In this document: one piece after another, positions 39,501 through 54,500 of the stretch
Layout: each line of letters begins with the position of its first letter
Position numbering within the stretch: position 1 is the stretch's first letter
Assembly (NCBI GenBank): GCA_922989275.2
Contig: OV277857.1
Coordinates: 7,378,001 to 7,442,000, forward strand
Length of the DNA: 64,000 nucleotides
DNA from: Gari tellinella
Taxonomy: Eukaryota; Mollusca; Bivalvia; Cardiida; Psammobiidae
Direction: 5' to 3'
Program-made: the position numbers and the translations under genes
Notes under the pieces: model-generated
Database searches by the model: none
What the model was told of the DNA's origin: nothing
Seen by the model: only the letters and a program-made list of their open reading frames with translations

Positions 39501-42500
39501 CACCCTATCGACGAGAATATTCGTCCTTTAAAAACAGTGTACATAGATTCTTCTTGTCAAGACTTAAGATTATATGTGTCTCATGTAAACAGTAAGTCCT
39601 AAAGTAACCTTCCGTTCGGGGTCTGCATTGTTTGTCACATTGCAATACATTGTCAACACAACCCTAAATGATAAAACATAATACTAAATTATATAGGAAA
39701 CTTGTTAAATTGATATTTTAGGGAGGAAACCATTATTTAAAGCAGAATGGACGTAAAGCAGAAAGCTCTTTTATGAGCTTTCTGGTGTAAGTTCATCCGC
39801 CATTGAGCAACTACATGTCTTTAACAACATTAATCCTCTTTTGAGTAGTCATACACTGTAATAGCGGGGCTTAGCTTCATTTCCTTTCATCGATTGAAAA
39901 CACTATTCCTTCACAACTGGAAACTTTTAAAACACTCAAATTTCATCGAATTCTTCCCTAGTGTAGCGTTCATTAGATATGTGTCTGACTGACCTGGGTG
40001 TTATTTGCTAGCCATGCAGTCTAATTTGTTAATGGTAGGCTGAACAATATTCAGCCGACCTGAGATATCGCCATAGGAATTCCGTAGAAGCCTTTGTTCC
40101 AAAGTTCCATAGTTGGGATACCTTTCCCAACCTCCAGTACGCATGGATATAATGCCCCCTTGTTGTAAACATTTGTTACACTATAATACGAACACGCGGA
40201 CAGCTGTTTTACAACTAGTTTTGCCATTTAATCGAATACATATAGTGAAAACGGTTGCTATTGACTATGTATTTTATTAAAGTAAAACTTTTAAAAAAAA
40301 AAAATACCCTCGTTTGACAAGTCAGATTTGAGCTGATCAAGCAAACATTTGAGAATGATCCCGGATTCATCTAAAACGCTATATAATATAGGCTCGCCTA
40401 TAGTTATAATTCATATAAATTGTTTTATATTCAAGGTATACAAAATAGCAAGCCATGTGCCAATCCATATTTCCCCAAAGATAGATATATTCACAATACA
40501 TGTATACTGAAAAATGCAGAAAAAGGGGGTTATGTGTTATGTAAGAAAACTACCATGGCTTTAATGTCACTACGAGTGTACTGCTAATTTTTTGATAGAA
40601 ATACCAGCTAAAACATGGACACGTCTCTTCAGATCAGAGACATGTCTCTTCATCCCCCATACTTTCTATATAAGTCCCTAATTGGGTAACAGAAATGCTT
40701 TGTTTTGAAGCACAAAACAATGAAAGTTCCATGACAAAACTGCTGATTTGAGGCAAAATATTTTGGCAAAATTTCTTCGGGGGGTTCTTTCGAATGCATC
40801 ATTCGGCTATTTGTTGATCTTGGCTGTACATATTATAAAGCATACAAACGTATCGGCTTCCTCAGGTAGAAAATATTGAAAGATAAGCATGTTGTAGACG
40901 TCAGAAGTGAAAGTAAGCCCGCTGTCGTATCTTGATCCAACCTGTTATAAATGTTTCCCAATAGTAGAACCCCGTTATAATTATATGGAGCAACCAAAAC
41001 GAAGACTCTTTTTCTAAGTATTAGTCAGGCTGCTGCTGTAAGCAGGAGGAAAGTAAAGTAGAAAGTCCGATAGGCTATGAGTTTTCTGATTTAAGTTCAG
41101 CCTTCTTTAAGTTGGCGCCGTGTTTGACGTCTTGAGTTAATTTTACATCGGATGTTCGGAATAGCGAGGTTAACAGTATAAGTATGCATTCCGTTGAGTA
41201 CAAGATGCAGATATAGATATATACCTAAGTAAATATTCCAGTAGGAAATTCTGTATACAATAACACCTCTAAAGCAACACTCGCAATACATGTATATATA
41301 CCGGTATGTCGTTCTTAAAGACATACGTTTTTTTTTTAAAATAGTTCATATGGAAACTTTTGTAGGAGCTTTTCATTACTATTGTTGCACAACCGGGGTT
41401 TAGCTTAGTAGTTTTAAGAACATCATTTATGTTCTGATTGGTCGCCCAAGACAGTAGATTTGCTGTATACACATTCTCGTGTGAATCAACATCTCCCTGC
41501 AAGTCGCCATTATACTACAGATTCCAACCAGTTTTGATTCAGATCAGACGCCGCAAAATACGGTGTCTGATCAGGATCCAAACTGCCGACCGTCGTGTTC
41601 AGATGTTTTAAGCAAACATAAATTATGGAAAACAGTCGCAGATCAGCAGCAGATTCTGAAGCAGACTATACATTTTTATGGCAGACGGCAAGCTAATGTA
41701 TATAGCAGATACTATGTCTATTCACTCTACAGTGCTCCCTGTCTACAACAACATCCAATGGGAGACAAATATTTTGTTGTTCGGATGGTCGATGGAGTTG
41801 TTATAAGGAGGGAAATTAGCTTACATTTGCAAACAGCTTGAATCCAGATCAGACGCCGCATAACGCGGCGTCTGATCTGGATTCAAGCTATTTGTCATTC
41901 GTCATTATGGGTTTTTTGTCAAAATTTTGAGAAAAAGAGCAGACGACATCGCATCAATGCAATCGTTATACATAATTGTCTTGTTTGGGGAACAGCGGCA
42001 AGGGTCGTTGTAAGGAGACAGTCGTTGTACGGCGGACGGTTGATCAATTAAACTACCATGGGATGTCTTTCAGGAAGTGTCCGCTTAGTACAGGATTAAA
42101 GTAATACATATGGAAACAACGGAGATTTGTTGTTTACGTATTATATTTATATGTATAGGTTAGACCATGGTTGCAAGCGAATAAACGATATAGTTCGAGG
42201 GGGCGTAGCCCCCGAGAACTATGTCGTTTATTCGCGCACAACCATGGTCTAACCTATTTAGCACTGGCTTGGGCTCGAGGAAAACAAGAAAACCATTCGT
42301 TTCTGATTCCTGTTTTAGACGAAAAAGTCATTTTGTTTGTAATATTTTACTAAAATTGAAAGGTTATTTCAAATGATAAGTTTGAGACATTAAGCATACT
42401 TTAACACCAACATAAATAACGCTTATTGAAGCTCTATATGTAAGCACAAATCATTAGTAATTGACTTTAAAGTCTAGGTCTCACTGTACATAATAAAACG

Positions 42501-45500
42501 TCATGAAGCGTGTGCAGTTCACCTCTGACCTCAGCTGTTTTTTTAGAATTGTGACGTCAAATTGCCTTGAGATGACGGAAGCGAGGAATAAGTGAACAGT
42601 TAGTCCATGGTTTGTTGAAATAAACGATATATTCACAGGTTTTTGAGGCATCTGATTGGCCGAGAGCTCCAAGCCATGTGCTAAACTGCATTTAACAGCT
42701 AAATGTTTGAAACGATCTCCGCGAATCTTTGAAATACGTATACTTACCCAATAAACAAATTTTAACTGTACAATGAATATACATGTAGTCCAAGATATTC
42801 ATATATTTATTAACCCTTGCAGTGTCAAATTGGATCATTTGATCGGCATGTGGTGCCGTCTGCTTTAACAAACTGTTGTCTGCACACTTGTTTCAAAGCT
42901 AGATTTAATTCAACATATGCATGGAGAAATTTCTCCATGACATATGTAACTACTGAAATATTGCACTTATTGTCAAACAGTTCAGTATTTATCAAAGCAG
43001 GAATAAGCATGTTCAGCGAACTATTTCGCCTGTGTAATAGTCAACGGTGATATGTATTCACATGCTACAGGTGTGGGCGTGGCTCCGTACGTGTTGCAAC
43101 ACTGCTATGATGCCATGAACCTATTCTGAAATAAGGTTAATGCTCTCATATCTTAGCTGAACAGCTGTGGAAGACGAATGTTCGACACAACATAAATTAT
43201 CATACAAGTACAATAACCCCTCCTCGTCCATGTTTTATAGATCAAGTGCACGTTATGTCGTGGCCAATGGTTATAACAGGTTTAAAATGAGTCTAAGATC
43301 GTTCTCAATGTTTTGAGCATTCTTCTGAAATCTTGCCAGTTAAAAGCTTGAGATTCAACTCAAAACGCATCTTATGTACACTTTATCTATAAAACACGTA
43401 CTGGTGTACGATTGCACTCGTAGACACAGTGTCTTTCCGAACAGGGACGAAATTCTATATTGATGCTTTTTAGCTCACCTGAGCTAGCTCAGGGAGAGCT
43501 TTTGCAATCCTCGAATGTCCGGCGTCCGTCGTCCGTCGTGCGGCGTCAACAATTTTAGTGTTTACACTCTAGAGGCCACAATATTTATCCAATCTTTCTC
43601 AAACTTGCTCAGATGGTATATTGCCATAAGAGTTTGGATGAGTTCGATTATGGCTGAAATTGGACCTTTAGGTCATGGGTTATCAACGTTTGAATTGCTG
43701 AAAATGCCATATTTATCAGTGTTTACACTCTAGAGGCCACAATATTTACCCAATCTTTCTAAAACATGCCCAGATTGTATATCATCATAAGAGTTCGTAT
43801 GAGTTTGATTTTGGTTGAAATCGGACAAATAGATCATGAGTTTTCTACCTTTGAACTGCTGAAAATGCCATATTTAACGGTGTTTACATTCTAGAGTTCA
43901 CAATTTTTATCCAATCTATCTCAAACTTGCTCAGATTGTATATGACTATAAGAGTTCAGATGAGTTTGATTATGGTTATAATCAGACTAATAGGTCAAGA
44001 GTAATCTACCTTTGAATTGCTGAAAATGCCATATTTAAGGTTGTTTACACTCTAGAGGCCACACTTTTTAACCAATATTTCATAAACTTACTCAGATTGT
44101 ACTATATTACCATAAGACTTTGGATGAGTTCAATTATGGTTGTAATCCGACCAATAGGTCAATAGTTATCTACCTTTGAATTGCTGAAACTGACATGTTT
44201 AACAGTGTTTACGTTCTAGAAGCCACAATATTTATCCAAGCTCTGTCAAACTTGCCCAGATTGTATATGACCATAAGAGTACGAAAAATAGTAATTATGG
44301 TTAAAATCGGACAAATAGATCAAGAGTTATCTAATTTTGAATTGCTGAAAATGCCATATTTTACAGTGTTTACACTCTTGCAACTACAGTTTTCAATGGA
44401 TTTTCATTATACTTGTACACATTTTGTATATAGCTATAAGTTCTCGAAGGAGTACAATTATTGTTGAAATCTAATCATTGTGGCAATAGTTACCTGCCCT
44501 TGATATACTTTGAAATGCTAGAAAAAGGCTTCGTTTGAGTATTGTTTAGGCTCTATTTATCTGCCTTTGATGTACTCTACTATACTAGAGTAGATCGACA
44601 AACTTAAATGGATTTAGAATAAAAAGGGTGAAATTCAAAGGTAAAGCTACCAGGCTTCATTACAAATGGTGAGCGATATGAGGGCCTTCAGGCCCTCTTG
44701 TTAAAATCAGTGGAGCCGTAGATCAGGCAGCTAATGAAAGTAATGATCGAGCTGTCTGATCAGGGTATACATTGTTTTCTTATCTTTTCTGAGTTTGCAC
44801 TCTTTCTTTTGGAAATATTCTCCTCATCTTATTAGCTGATACAATATGGTTTCATGTTATCGTACATTGTATATCTACTCATAGATCTTAGTAGATGGTG
44901 TGTTATACATGAATTATCTGCAACATAAGTATCCTACGTTTATACACGTCAGTTCTGCTATTTCCGGATTTTTCCGAAATCTTCGAAATTTTCGTTATTT
45001 CTCCAGACCTACGGTTTTCCCCCTGAATCTTCGGATTTCTTCTCTGACTTTTAAAATTTGGAATTTTACTGCGTTTTTTTTCCATAATAAAACATTGATA
45101 TGTGTATCAAACAGTTACGCGGCGTCTGAACTGGATCCAAACTGTTTGTATGATTAGGTTAGTAGCTCAGCACATTATTACACTTTTTGGGGTGAATCAT
45201 GCACTTAGTGATACAAGCATCAAACTTGGCACACTTGCACTTCTGTCTGTTGTTTTTCATAAAAGCCCGTTAGCCACCTGAAAAAATCAAAATGGCGGCC
45301 ATTTTTCAAGATGGCCACCATTTACGGTTTTGTTGCTAATATTTGACATATATGGCCGTTCTTTACAGTTTTGGTGTCTAAGTATATGTTTTAAGGTATA
45401 AGGAAACTAACTAAGTCTATTTCAAAGTGTTTTAAAATTTACTTTATCATGTAATGGCCAATTTGTGACCAAAATACATAGTTTTTTCGAAGATGGCCAC

Positions 45501-48500
45501 TATTTTTGGTTCAAATTTACGATTCGCTTTCTTATATTTGACGTACATTGCCATAGTTTTACACTTTTTGAGTCTAAATATATTTTTACAGCAGAAGGAA
45601 GCTAATTTTGTCAGCATCAGACTGCTGTGTTTGCACAATAACAAAAGACAGTATGTTTTTTTTAAAAATTACTTAACTGCGTAATGACAAATTTGTTGAG
45701 TTTGTTTGCATATGTTTGCCAACATAGTCTCTAATGTAGAATATCTTTTCTTACATCTGGTTTATATGACGATTTGTCATATTTTTGGTGTCAAAGAATG
45801 TTTTAAACAGGATGAGATAACTATTCATGGGAGCCTCCGGTCGGTTAGAAACTCATATCATTGTCTAATGACCTATTTTAGCCACACATATATTTTTACT
45901 CCGTAGCTGACCAAAGCTTGTTGTCTGTTGTTATGTGACTGCTTATGCTGAATGCTGTTTTCTCATAATTATAATTTCATTTATTTGAACAATGATTGCC
46001 CAAATTATACTATATACTTTATCTGACACTGCAATTACTTTACCACACAATATTCTACCTTTCAAGTAAACTGACAAGTCTTGAATATGTTTCGTTTTTC
46101 TCAATTTAAATATAATTGCATTAACAAACAAACAAAATTCCTTAATTATCTAACATAATTAATCCCTGTACCAAAAACAAACATCATGCTAATTCTGAAG
46201 ATCATTTAACTACTTTGTAACTTCTAACCAGAAAAAGTACATGTATATGTAAGACGCACGTACATGTATCTGCATTCCGCCACATGTCATAAATGTGACT
46301 AGATAATTCATGGATACCATTTATCTTACTACTACATGAGCGTGTAAGTAATCATGTGAACAAGGGAGCATCTGATAAACTGATTAATATCGTTCAAAAG
46401 ACAGACAAGTAATCGGACGACAAACCAGTGTTTCTTATATATTTTGAAGAAAATCAAAATTTCAAAGTAAAAGATTCGGTGGTGGAATTTGAAAAAAATG
46501 AATGAATATACCCAACACCTAAATTACTGATTATTTCTTGCAGGAATTACTGATGGGCCTTGGTGGCCCATGCATTATTGTATTATGACACAGGTTAAAT
46601 TGATTTTCACAACAGAGAAAGGGGCCATTTTACACCAATAAATATGTTTTAGATGTATTTGTCTTATAGGTAAAAGTCAACAAAATTGATCTGTTAATGT
46701 TTCATCTTGGACAGCTTGAATTTGTGCACAAACAACATCTTCATTATGTTTGGTATATGTACACCAGATGTTCACTGTTAATAAAGAAAGGCTGCGCCAT
46801 GAAAAAAGTTATAGTTTTTATTTTGCTTGAAGACGCTTAGCGTCTACTATACTTGTTGAATAAGTTAAGATATTAAAAAGATGAATGACTATGACCGTGG
46901 AGAAATATCAGATCCGGTATGGATAGTGTGTTTTCTTTTACGTAATACAACCGTTCTGATATATGGTGCTTGACCAATCAAATAAGCATATCAAAATGGT
47001 TATAAAAAATGAAGGCAATGTGGACTCCTTTCAATAAAATCAAATTTCAGCAATGTTGAGAAATATACTTTACACGAAAAGTCTTGTCTCTTCTCCAATG
47101 TCAATACATGCAACCATTTGAGAGTATGACCCTTAAAACTCCGCATGAATCTTTTTAAAGAATTTCCATTCCTGAGTTTGGTGTAAAAAAGGTAACAGTT
47201 CTGTTCTGCAAACATAGGGACGGATGTATAGTCTACCTATTCTGACAACAGACTTTTAAAAGCGATATGATGTGATACACAGTCAAATATAGTATACGTT
47301 TCTTGTGGTACAATTGCATAAAGACAGAGCATTTCAGCTGTTTGCTAAAGCTATTTGATGTGGACACATAGTACTGCTAATATCATATTTGAGATTGATC
47401 CCTGTGTAATCTTCAACAACATTTTAAGAAATTATACAATGTTAACATGAAGAAGTGTGTGCACAAATGTTCATGCATGAATGGCAAGCCATAACTGGAG
47501 ATCACACCACTCCCATGTTAAAAGCTAATGACATAAAATTCCATGTCGATGTGAATTTCAAATGCTAATTAAAACTATCTTGTTCTACAGAAAGTGTTGG
47601 TTGCAATTGGTCAACGGTCAAACATGAGCTAGTTTCACGCCAAATTCCCATCTAAGAAAGAGAAAATGCTGCATAGAATACATAAACTGAAAGATATGGT
47701 GCATGTGCAAAGTCCAGTCTATAATCATAAATCATAATGTAAAAGCAATAAAATCTGGAAATCATTGCATCAATTATGCCAAGTCATGGGATAAGATTAT
47801 TGTGTTTGATTGGACATGTTAGCTTGATGGTATAGATCTTAAGGTGCAGTTCCTAAAGGCCAAGCCCCTCTGTTGAACATGCCAAATGTTCTGCATACCA
47901 AATACATGTAGCTTGTGTCATGTTGGAAGTATCTCATAGAGTTGAATGAATGAAACATTGCTGATACATTGGACAACCCTGTTACCTAGTGATATGATTG
48001 CAAATACCCGATTAAACATAGATACTAAAGTTAAGTGTTTGCAGGGACAGATGTAAGTACAAGTATTTAGGATGTGGCCTTCCTTGTTCAGACTAATATA
48101 CCGATATTTAGAAATGTGAAAATGAACACCTACATAAGTATAAGCGATTGTACACCAGCTCCAGCATGTACACTAAGAAATAACTGCTAAAATAGTCATA
48201 AACCACATATATGCCATTAAAATAAGTCATTACCCTAAAGAACAAGATTCTTAATAAAGTAAATGATCACATAATTAGCTTTCGGTGTTCTTATCATAAT
48301 GCTTTGACACCAAAAGTATGACAAGTGGCCAGAAGTATAATTATACGGTAGAAAAGATCAGAAAGGATATTATAATCACTAAATCAATAAAATTAGTTTC
48401 AATTCAGAAAGAAGTTGTCTGAATTAGCTTCCTGATACTTTATGACATCTTTGTTGACACAAAAAACATAAATGTTGATCAAATTTAAGAAATGATTTTG

Positions 48501-51500
48501 CTTATACCAATATAAAATGGTGGCCATTTTGAAAACAAACGATGTAGCTTTGCTATTTTGCCTTAAAGTAAACTTCTGTTCAGCTTGAGGTGACTGAATT
48601 GGCTTCCTTATGCTTTTTAAAAACATATTTTTAGTGAAATTTGGTCAAACATGTCAAATATTACAAAATAATTGGTCAACGATCATAGTCGATTATAAAA
48701 GCTCTTCAGAGCTTATGTTACTTGTATATGTATTGCCGACTCAAAAATAAACCTTATCATATGCATGGCAGTCATCTTGTAAAAAACGGAGGCCACTTTG
48801 AATTTTTACGTGGCTAACGGATTTTGTTGAAAGTAGGGTCATACCAGTATACATACCAAATTTGATGCTTGTATCACCAAGTTCGTGATTTTGTTTTAGA
48901 ACTGATGTGTACAGATTTATGTAGTTGTTATGTGAAAAATAGCATCTTCAGACAAAATCAATTGAAGACAATATCATTAAATAACATGACAGAAGGTAAA
49001 TTGAGTGTATAATCTATAAAATCCTGTGAATTTGGTTTTACCTTGACACACACTTCGCTTTTGTACAGTTTTGCTTATAACACGATTAAATGAATTTCTT
49101 ACAAGTCTATGGATCACATAATTAGGTTCTTTATGCTTGAAAACATATAATTAGACACAAAAAGTTTGAAAATCGGTCAAATATATCCGATGTTAGAGAT
49201 AAAACTGTATAATAGAGCCTGAAATGGCGGCCATCTTGAAAAATGGCCGCCATTTTGAATTTTGACGTGGCTAACGGGCTTTTTGTTGAAAGTAGGGGCA
49301 TACCATTATACATACCAAATTTGATGCTTGTATCACCAAGTGCATGATTTTTGTAATAATGTGCCCAGCTATAGTGTTATATAACCTGGAAGCGAAAGGG
49401 TTAAAGGTACGGTTCCTAAAATTGCGCTTAAAATTGGGACATCACAGGATTTCTTTGAGGGCAACTTATGGTACAGTGGAGAATGTGTTATTCTTTTCCA
49501 ATAAACGTGTTTACGCTAAAAATATAATTTCCCATACAAACATTTTGGAGCCAGATCAGACACCGGGTAACCCGGCGTCTGATCAGGCTCCAAGCTGTTT
49601 GCCACCAAAATAAACATGAAATATCAGAATTGTCCAAAAGTTGTTCTTTTCTACGTTTTAGCGCTTTGCGTTTGCGTACGTTTGCGTTAAAAAAATAAAA
49701 AAGAATAACAGATTCTCCACTGTAGCCCTGGCATGTCTAGGAAGCTTACAGTCTAAAGTTTCTTAGCCCTTTGAGTCAAACGTGTTTCATGCCGCTAGTC
49801 AAAAGAAGATATTAGTACAGTTGATGGCAAGGCACGTGTAGAAAAATAAGGACTCTCAGCACAAATTATATCAAAGCAATGAGGACAGTTCACGTGTAAT
49901 GTTCAGTATTTTGTGTTTACATTTGCAAACGATTTGAATCATGGTCAGTCGCCGCATAATGATTTTTGATCAAGATCCAAACTGTTTAACATTCATGCAA
50001 AAAAGGCATACAACTCAAAGTTTTAGAAATAAAACCAGACGACACAATTAAGCAGACGCGACTGTGTTTGACGGATTAATATTACGTCATAGAAGATCTA
50101 GACCTACGTCAAAGTTGATGTTCTCCTTTGTTTTCAGGATGATGATAATCCCATGACCAATACATTCCAAATTGTTGTAGCCTCAGATCAGCTCAACTCC
50201 TTTGTGATCTTTAATTATCTGGATGATGGGATTAAGTGGACCAAGAGTTATGGAAAACTTGCTGGCAGGGTGGACGATCCTCCCGCTCAAGCCGGGTTCA
50301 ACTCCGGAACGGGTCGTCGCCACCTGAAATTACCACACTCTGGAACAAACACAGTTAGCTTATTAAACTCGTAAGTAGAGCTAACCAGGACTTCCAGATA
50401 AGGGGAGCATTTCGAAAACTAAAATCTTTATTTCTGCTTGAAACCCTATGATGTCACTGCTCATTGGAATCGTCTCGAAGAGACGATTCAAATGAGTAGT
50501 AACACCATAGGATTTAGTGCTAAAATAAGTGAGAAAATATTGGATTTGTTCAGTTAACTCTCCGGAGTGGCTATGGTTTACAATTAGTCCGCCACCAAAA
50601 CCTAAGGTTAGGAACTTAGGGTTAGGGTAAACTTTACAATCGGTCCACAGGTCTTTTTGGTATTTTCATAGAAATTAACTGGCCATCTTTTGTGACACTA
50701 ACCTGGCAATTGATTGTAACATTAATCTGGCCATTTCTTGTGACATTAACCTGACCATAAAAATGACATTTTGGGTGGCGGACTAATTGTAAAATTGCTC
50801 CCGAATGGGTCTGTAGCGCCGATGATGATGGGGATAGTTTTAGTAATGATTTTGGCTTTATCTAATCTCATTCGCTGCCAAGGAGAGCATTGGGATCAAA
50901 ACCATGGACCTTTCTTCCTTTTATTTCTTTGCAGAGGGGATTAATATTCGTCAAATAAAGATCCCATCCCTTTAACATGTAAGACAATTAACCTTTTTAG
51001 CTTGACTTTTGTCGTCACTCTGTCGTCTGCGTTGGTTAAGTTTTTAGAATAAGGTTTTTTGTAAGACATCATTTCTTAATAACTTCAAACTTTGCATACT
51101 TGTTTAGTATCAAAAGGAAACTCATTACAAACAAGGAAAGTAACCCTGGGATTTGTCATCCCAGAGTTTTTGCCCTTGTTTGAATTAGAATGTGTTAATT
51201 TAATTTCCCAATAACTACCATAGGTATTAACTTGACACTTTGAATACTTTTTCAGTGTCAAAAGGGCATCACCTTACAACAATGCAGATAGCCCTGGGAT
51301 TTTTCATTGCAGAGTTATTGCCCTTGTTTTGACTCAAAATTTGTAAATGAAATTTCTCAGTAACTGAAGAAAGTTATTAATTTCAAACTTCCAATACTTG
51401 TTTAGTATCAAAAGGGCAACTCATTACAACAAGGCAGGTAAGGCAATACTTGTTCACTCCCAAAAGAGTAATTGGTTTCAACAAGGCAGCTAACCCTGTA

Positions 51501-54500
51501 ATTGTTTTTGCAAATTTAGTACCATTGTTTGACTAAGCATTTACTTTCAGGGGATTTACTTTCAACCTGCTTTAAGTTGTCAATTATTTTCAAAACTAGA
51601 AACAGGCTATGGGATAAAGTGTTAAGCCAACAAAATACCTCTCTGATACATTTTTTCTGTTTCTGATGTACTCTACATTTATTTTACAGCCATTTTATAG
51701 CACTTGTTTACTGGTCAATTAACTTTAAGGTAAATGACCTGGCTATCCAGAGAATTTACTTGCTAAACCCTTCTTCCACTGAAAATACATTATTAAAGGT
51801 ATAAAACTCCACCCACTTCAAACAGCTAATGTACATTGGTTATTAACCAGTCACCCTATACCCTGTTTCTAGTTTTGAAGACAGGTGACCACTTATAGCA
51901 GGTTAAAAGTAAATCAGAATGTGCCATAAGGCGCATTCTGTTTTACTTTCAGCCTGCTTTAAGCTACCTTCTGTTAGGATTGTGAAAAAAGTTCCAATGA
52001 TATACATTTATGACTGTATAAATTGGAAATAATTATTTTTATTCAGAAGGGTAATACATTAGAGGCGTAAAAAGACATATTTATGGGGTAATGGGTTAAA
52101 AAAAAGAACTTTTATCTCAAGAAAAGAGTGTGGAATCATGACAGACAGATTCATAAGAAAACTGCGGAAGACCCTTATCAGACCGCTTCTGAGTTCATAG
52201 TTTTCAAAAACTGCTTTTCTGTATTGGCATCTATAAGCTCTAATAACTTGTGCATGGCATTTGCCTAAGTCTGGATTCTTGAAACACTGTCTAAGAACTG
52301 ATACTTCATAATAATCTCTAACCTAAGACAGGTTGGATCCCAAGTTTTGCAAGAATAGCTGAAACTAGGAGCCAAAACCAAACCGCTAAGTGATCCGTAT
52401 TCAGTCCTAAGAGTGTGATGGTAAATTCAAGGGCTTAGCCACTAGTTCAGGTGATTTAATGACTGGCTTGTCAGTTTCTCATTTTAGCCACTCAGCTGTT
52501 TCTTTTGAAGACCCTAGCTGAATGGACTTTGAAGGGTCATTGTTTATATTCTTCCAATTGGCAAGAGGTAGTGTACTGTCTTTCAAAAGGAATTCAGCTT
52601 TCTCCTGTAAAACTTGTTTTTAGTGGTCACTGTGGGGTATTTAGTTGAAGATTGTGAGTGGTGTTACAAGTTGGCTGCTAAATACAGGACAAAAGTAATG
52701 CAGAAAGCTCCTATAGGAGCTTTCTGCATTACTTTTGTCCTGTATTAAGCAATGGCATATCTTAAAAGAATGCTAAGGTTCTGTAATGAATGGCTGGAAT
52801 GCACAGATTCGACTGTAGAGTAAATCAGAAATGAGGCTGGCCAGAACTCCCACTCAATCATAGTGCTGTAAAGGCAAATTGAAAAAACCCATTACTCTGT
52901 AGATATGCCTTTAACGCCTTTGATTTATATTTCCACTGAAGAAAATAGTTCTAATTTATACAGTCATGAATAAAAATGCGTTGCATCATAAGAGATATTT
53001 TCTTTATCATAGCTGATAGTAACTTAAAGCAGACTGAATGTAAAGCAGAATGCACCTTAAAGTGCATTCTGCTTTTAAGCTATCAGCCTGCTTTAAGTGG
53101 CCACCTATATTGGCCATAACCTTAGAGCTATATGTGATAGAGACTTCAATTGTGGCTTCTGTACTCAACTTAAGAATATCTTGAGTTCAGTAGATTACTT
53201 TGATTATGTAAGACAAAGGTCAATGTCAATTAAATGTCATTTGGAGGTCAAGTAAGCTGAATTTAACATTAGTGCTGGAGCTACATGTGACAGGAATTCA
53301 TGCTTGGCATTCATACCCAACTCAAGAAGCTCTTGAATCCAGTACATGTCACTCTGGGTCATGTCAGACAAAGGTCAGGGTCATTTAGAGGTCATGGTCA
53401 CATCATGTTTCAGTCTATTACATTTATTTACAACATTAACCCTTTACTCTATAACACAGTTCTTAAGTTTTGATGAGTCGCATTCTGCTTTACTTTCAGC
53501 CTGCTTTAAGTTATTTTCTACTAGGATATAGAAAATATTTCTTAATGGAATCTATATGTTTTCATGAGTCATGACTTTTATTAAGGGAACTATTTTCTCC
53601 AGTAGAGGAATGTATATAAATTTTGGGTGTTATCTTAGGGTTATTGACAGGATCAAGGTTTAAATATGTACATGTAATAATTGTCTATTACTTTTCACAG
53701 CGAGTCAAATGTGAACCTTCCTGGTGTATGGATGTTCCACATAGGAAATCTTAAAGGAGGAAATGTTCAGAGCCCAGACCTCAACACCGGGGATGGTAAG
53801 TTGAGAGAAAATAATAGTGCTCCCTCTCTTCAATAACACCCAATGGGAGAAGACAATTATTTGCGTGTTGTTAGGAGGGAGTTGTTATGTAGGGTTGTAA
53901 ATTTGCTTACATTTGCCAACAACTTTAAGCTGGTTTTAAGCTGTTTGTTACATGTCAGTGTGGGTTTCTTTTGTTTTAAAATGCCCAAAATGTGACTTTG
54001 AGAAATACAGCAGATGACAATTTTAAGCATGTGAGATAATTCAGCCTTTTAACTCTTTCCTCCCTAAAACTTTAAATGGGCAATTCCAGTATCCATTTTA
54101 GTCTAGTCCATTTCTGACTTTTAAGGGTGGTTTTTGCCAATGTTTGGCATTATGACAAACAGTGAAGACCCTGATCAGAGGGCTCCTTTCGGAGCCCTCT
54201 GATCTGGGTCTTCACTGTTTGCACATGACAAGTGTACTGTTCACATGTACACTGTTTGAAAAGGACGCCTATAAGCGGGACTAGGGTTCAAAGGGTTAAA
54301 ATGACAGACATAACTGTCTTGTTTGGGAATAGCAGCAAGTGTTGTTGTAAGGAGGGAATCTATGAAGGGCCTATGTAGGGATCGAGGACACTGTAGAAGA
54401 AAAATTTTCTTATTATTTTTCAGCTAAATTGGATTAACCAACAACAACAACAACAATAACTTTTATTTCTCAGATCATTATCATGACATATGAGAAAGGG

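Noticed and set aside
50620..50650. Interstitial telomere-like TTAGGGTTAGGG
   Set aside because: Only two units, lying within a defined inverted-repeat element.
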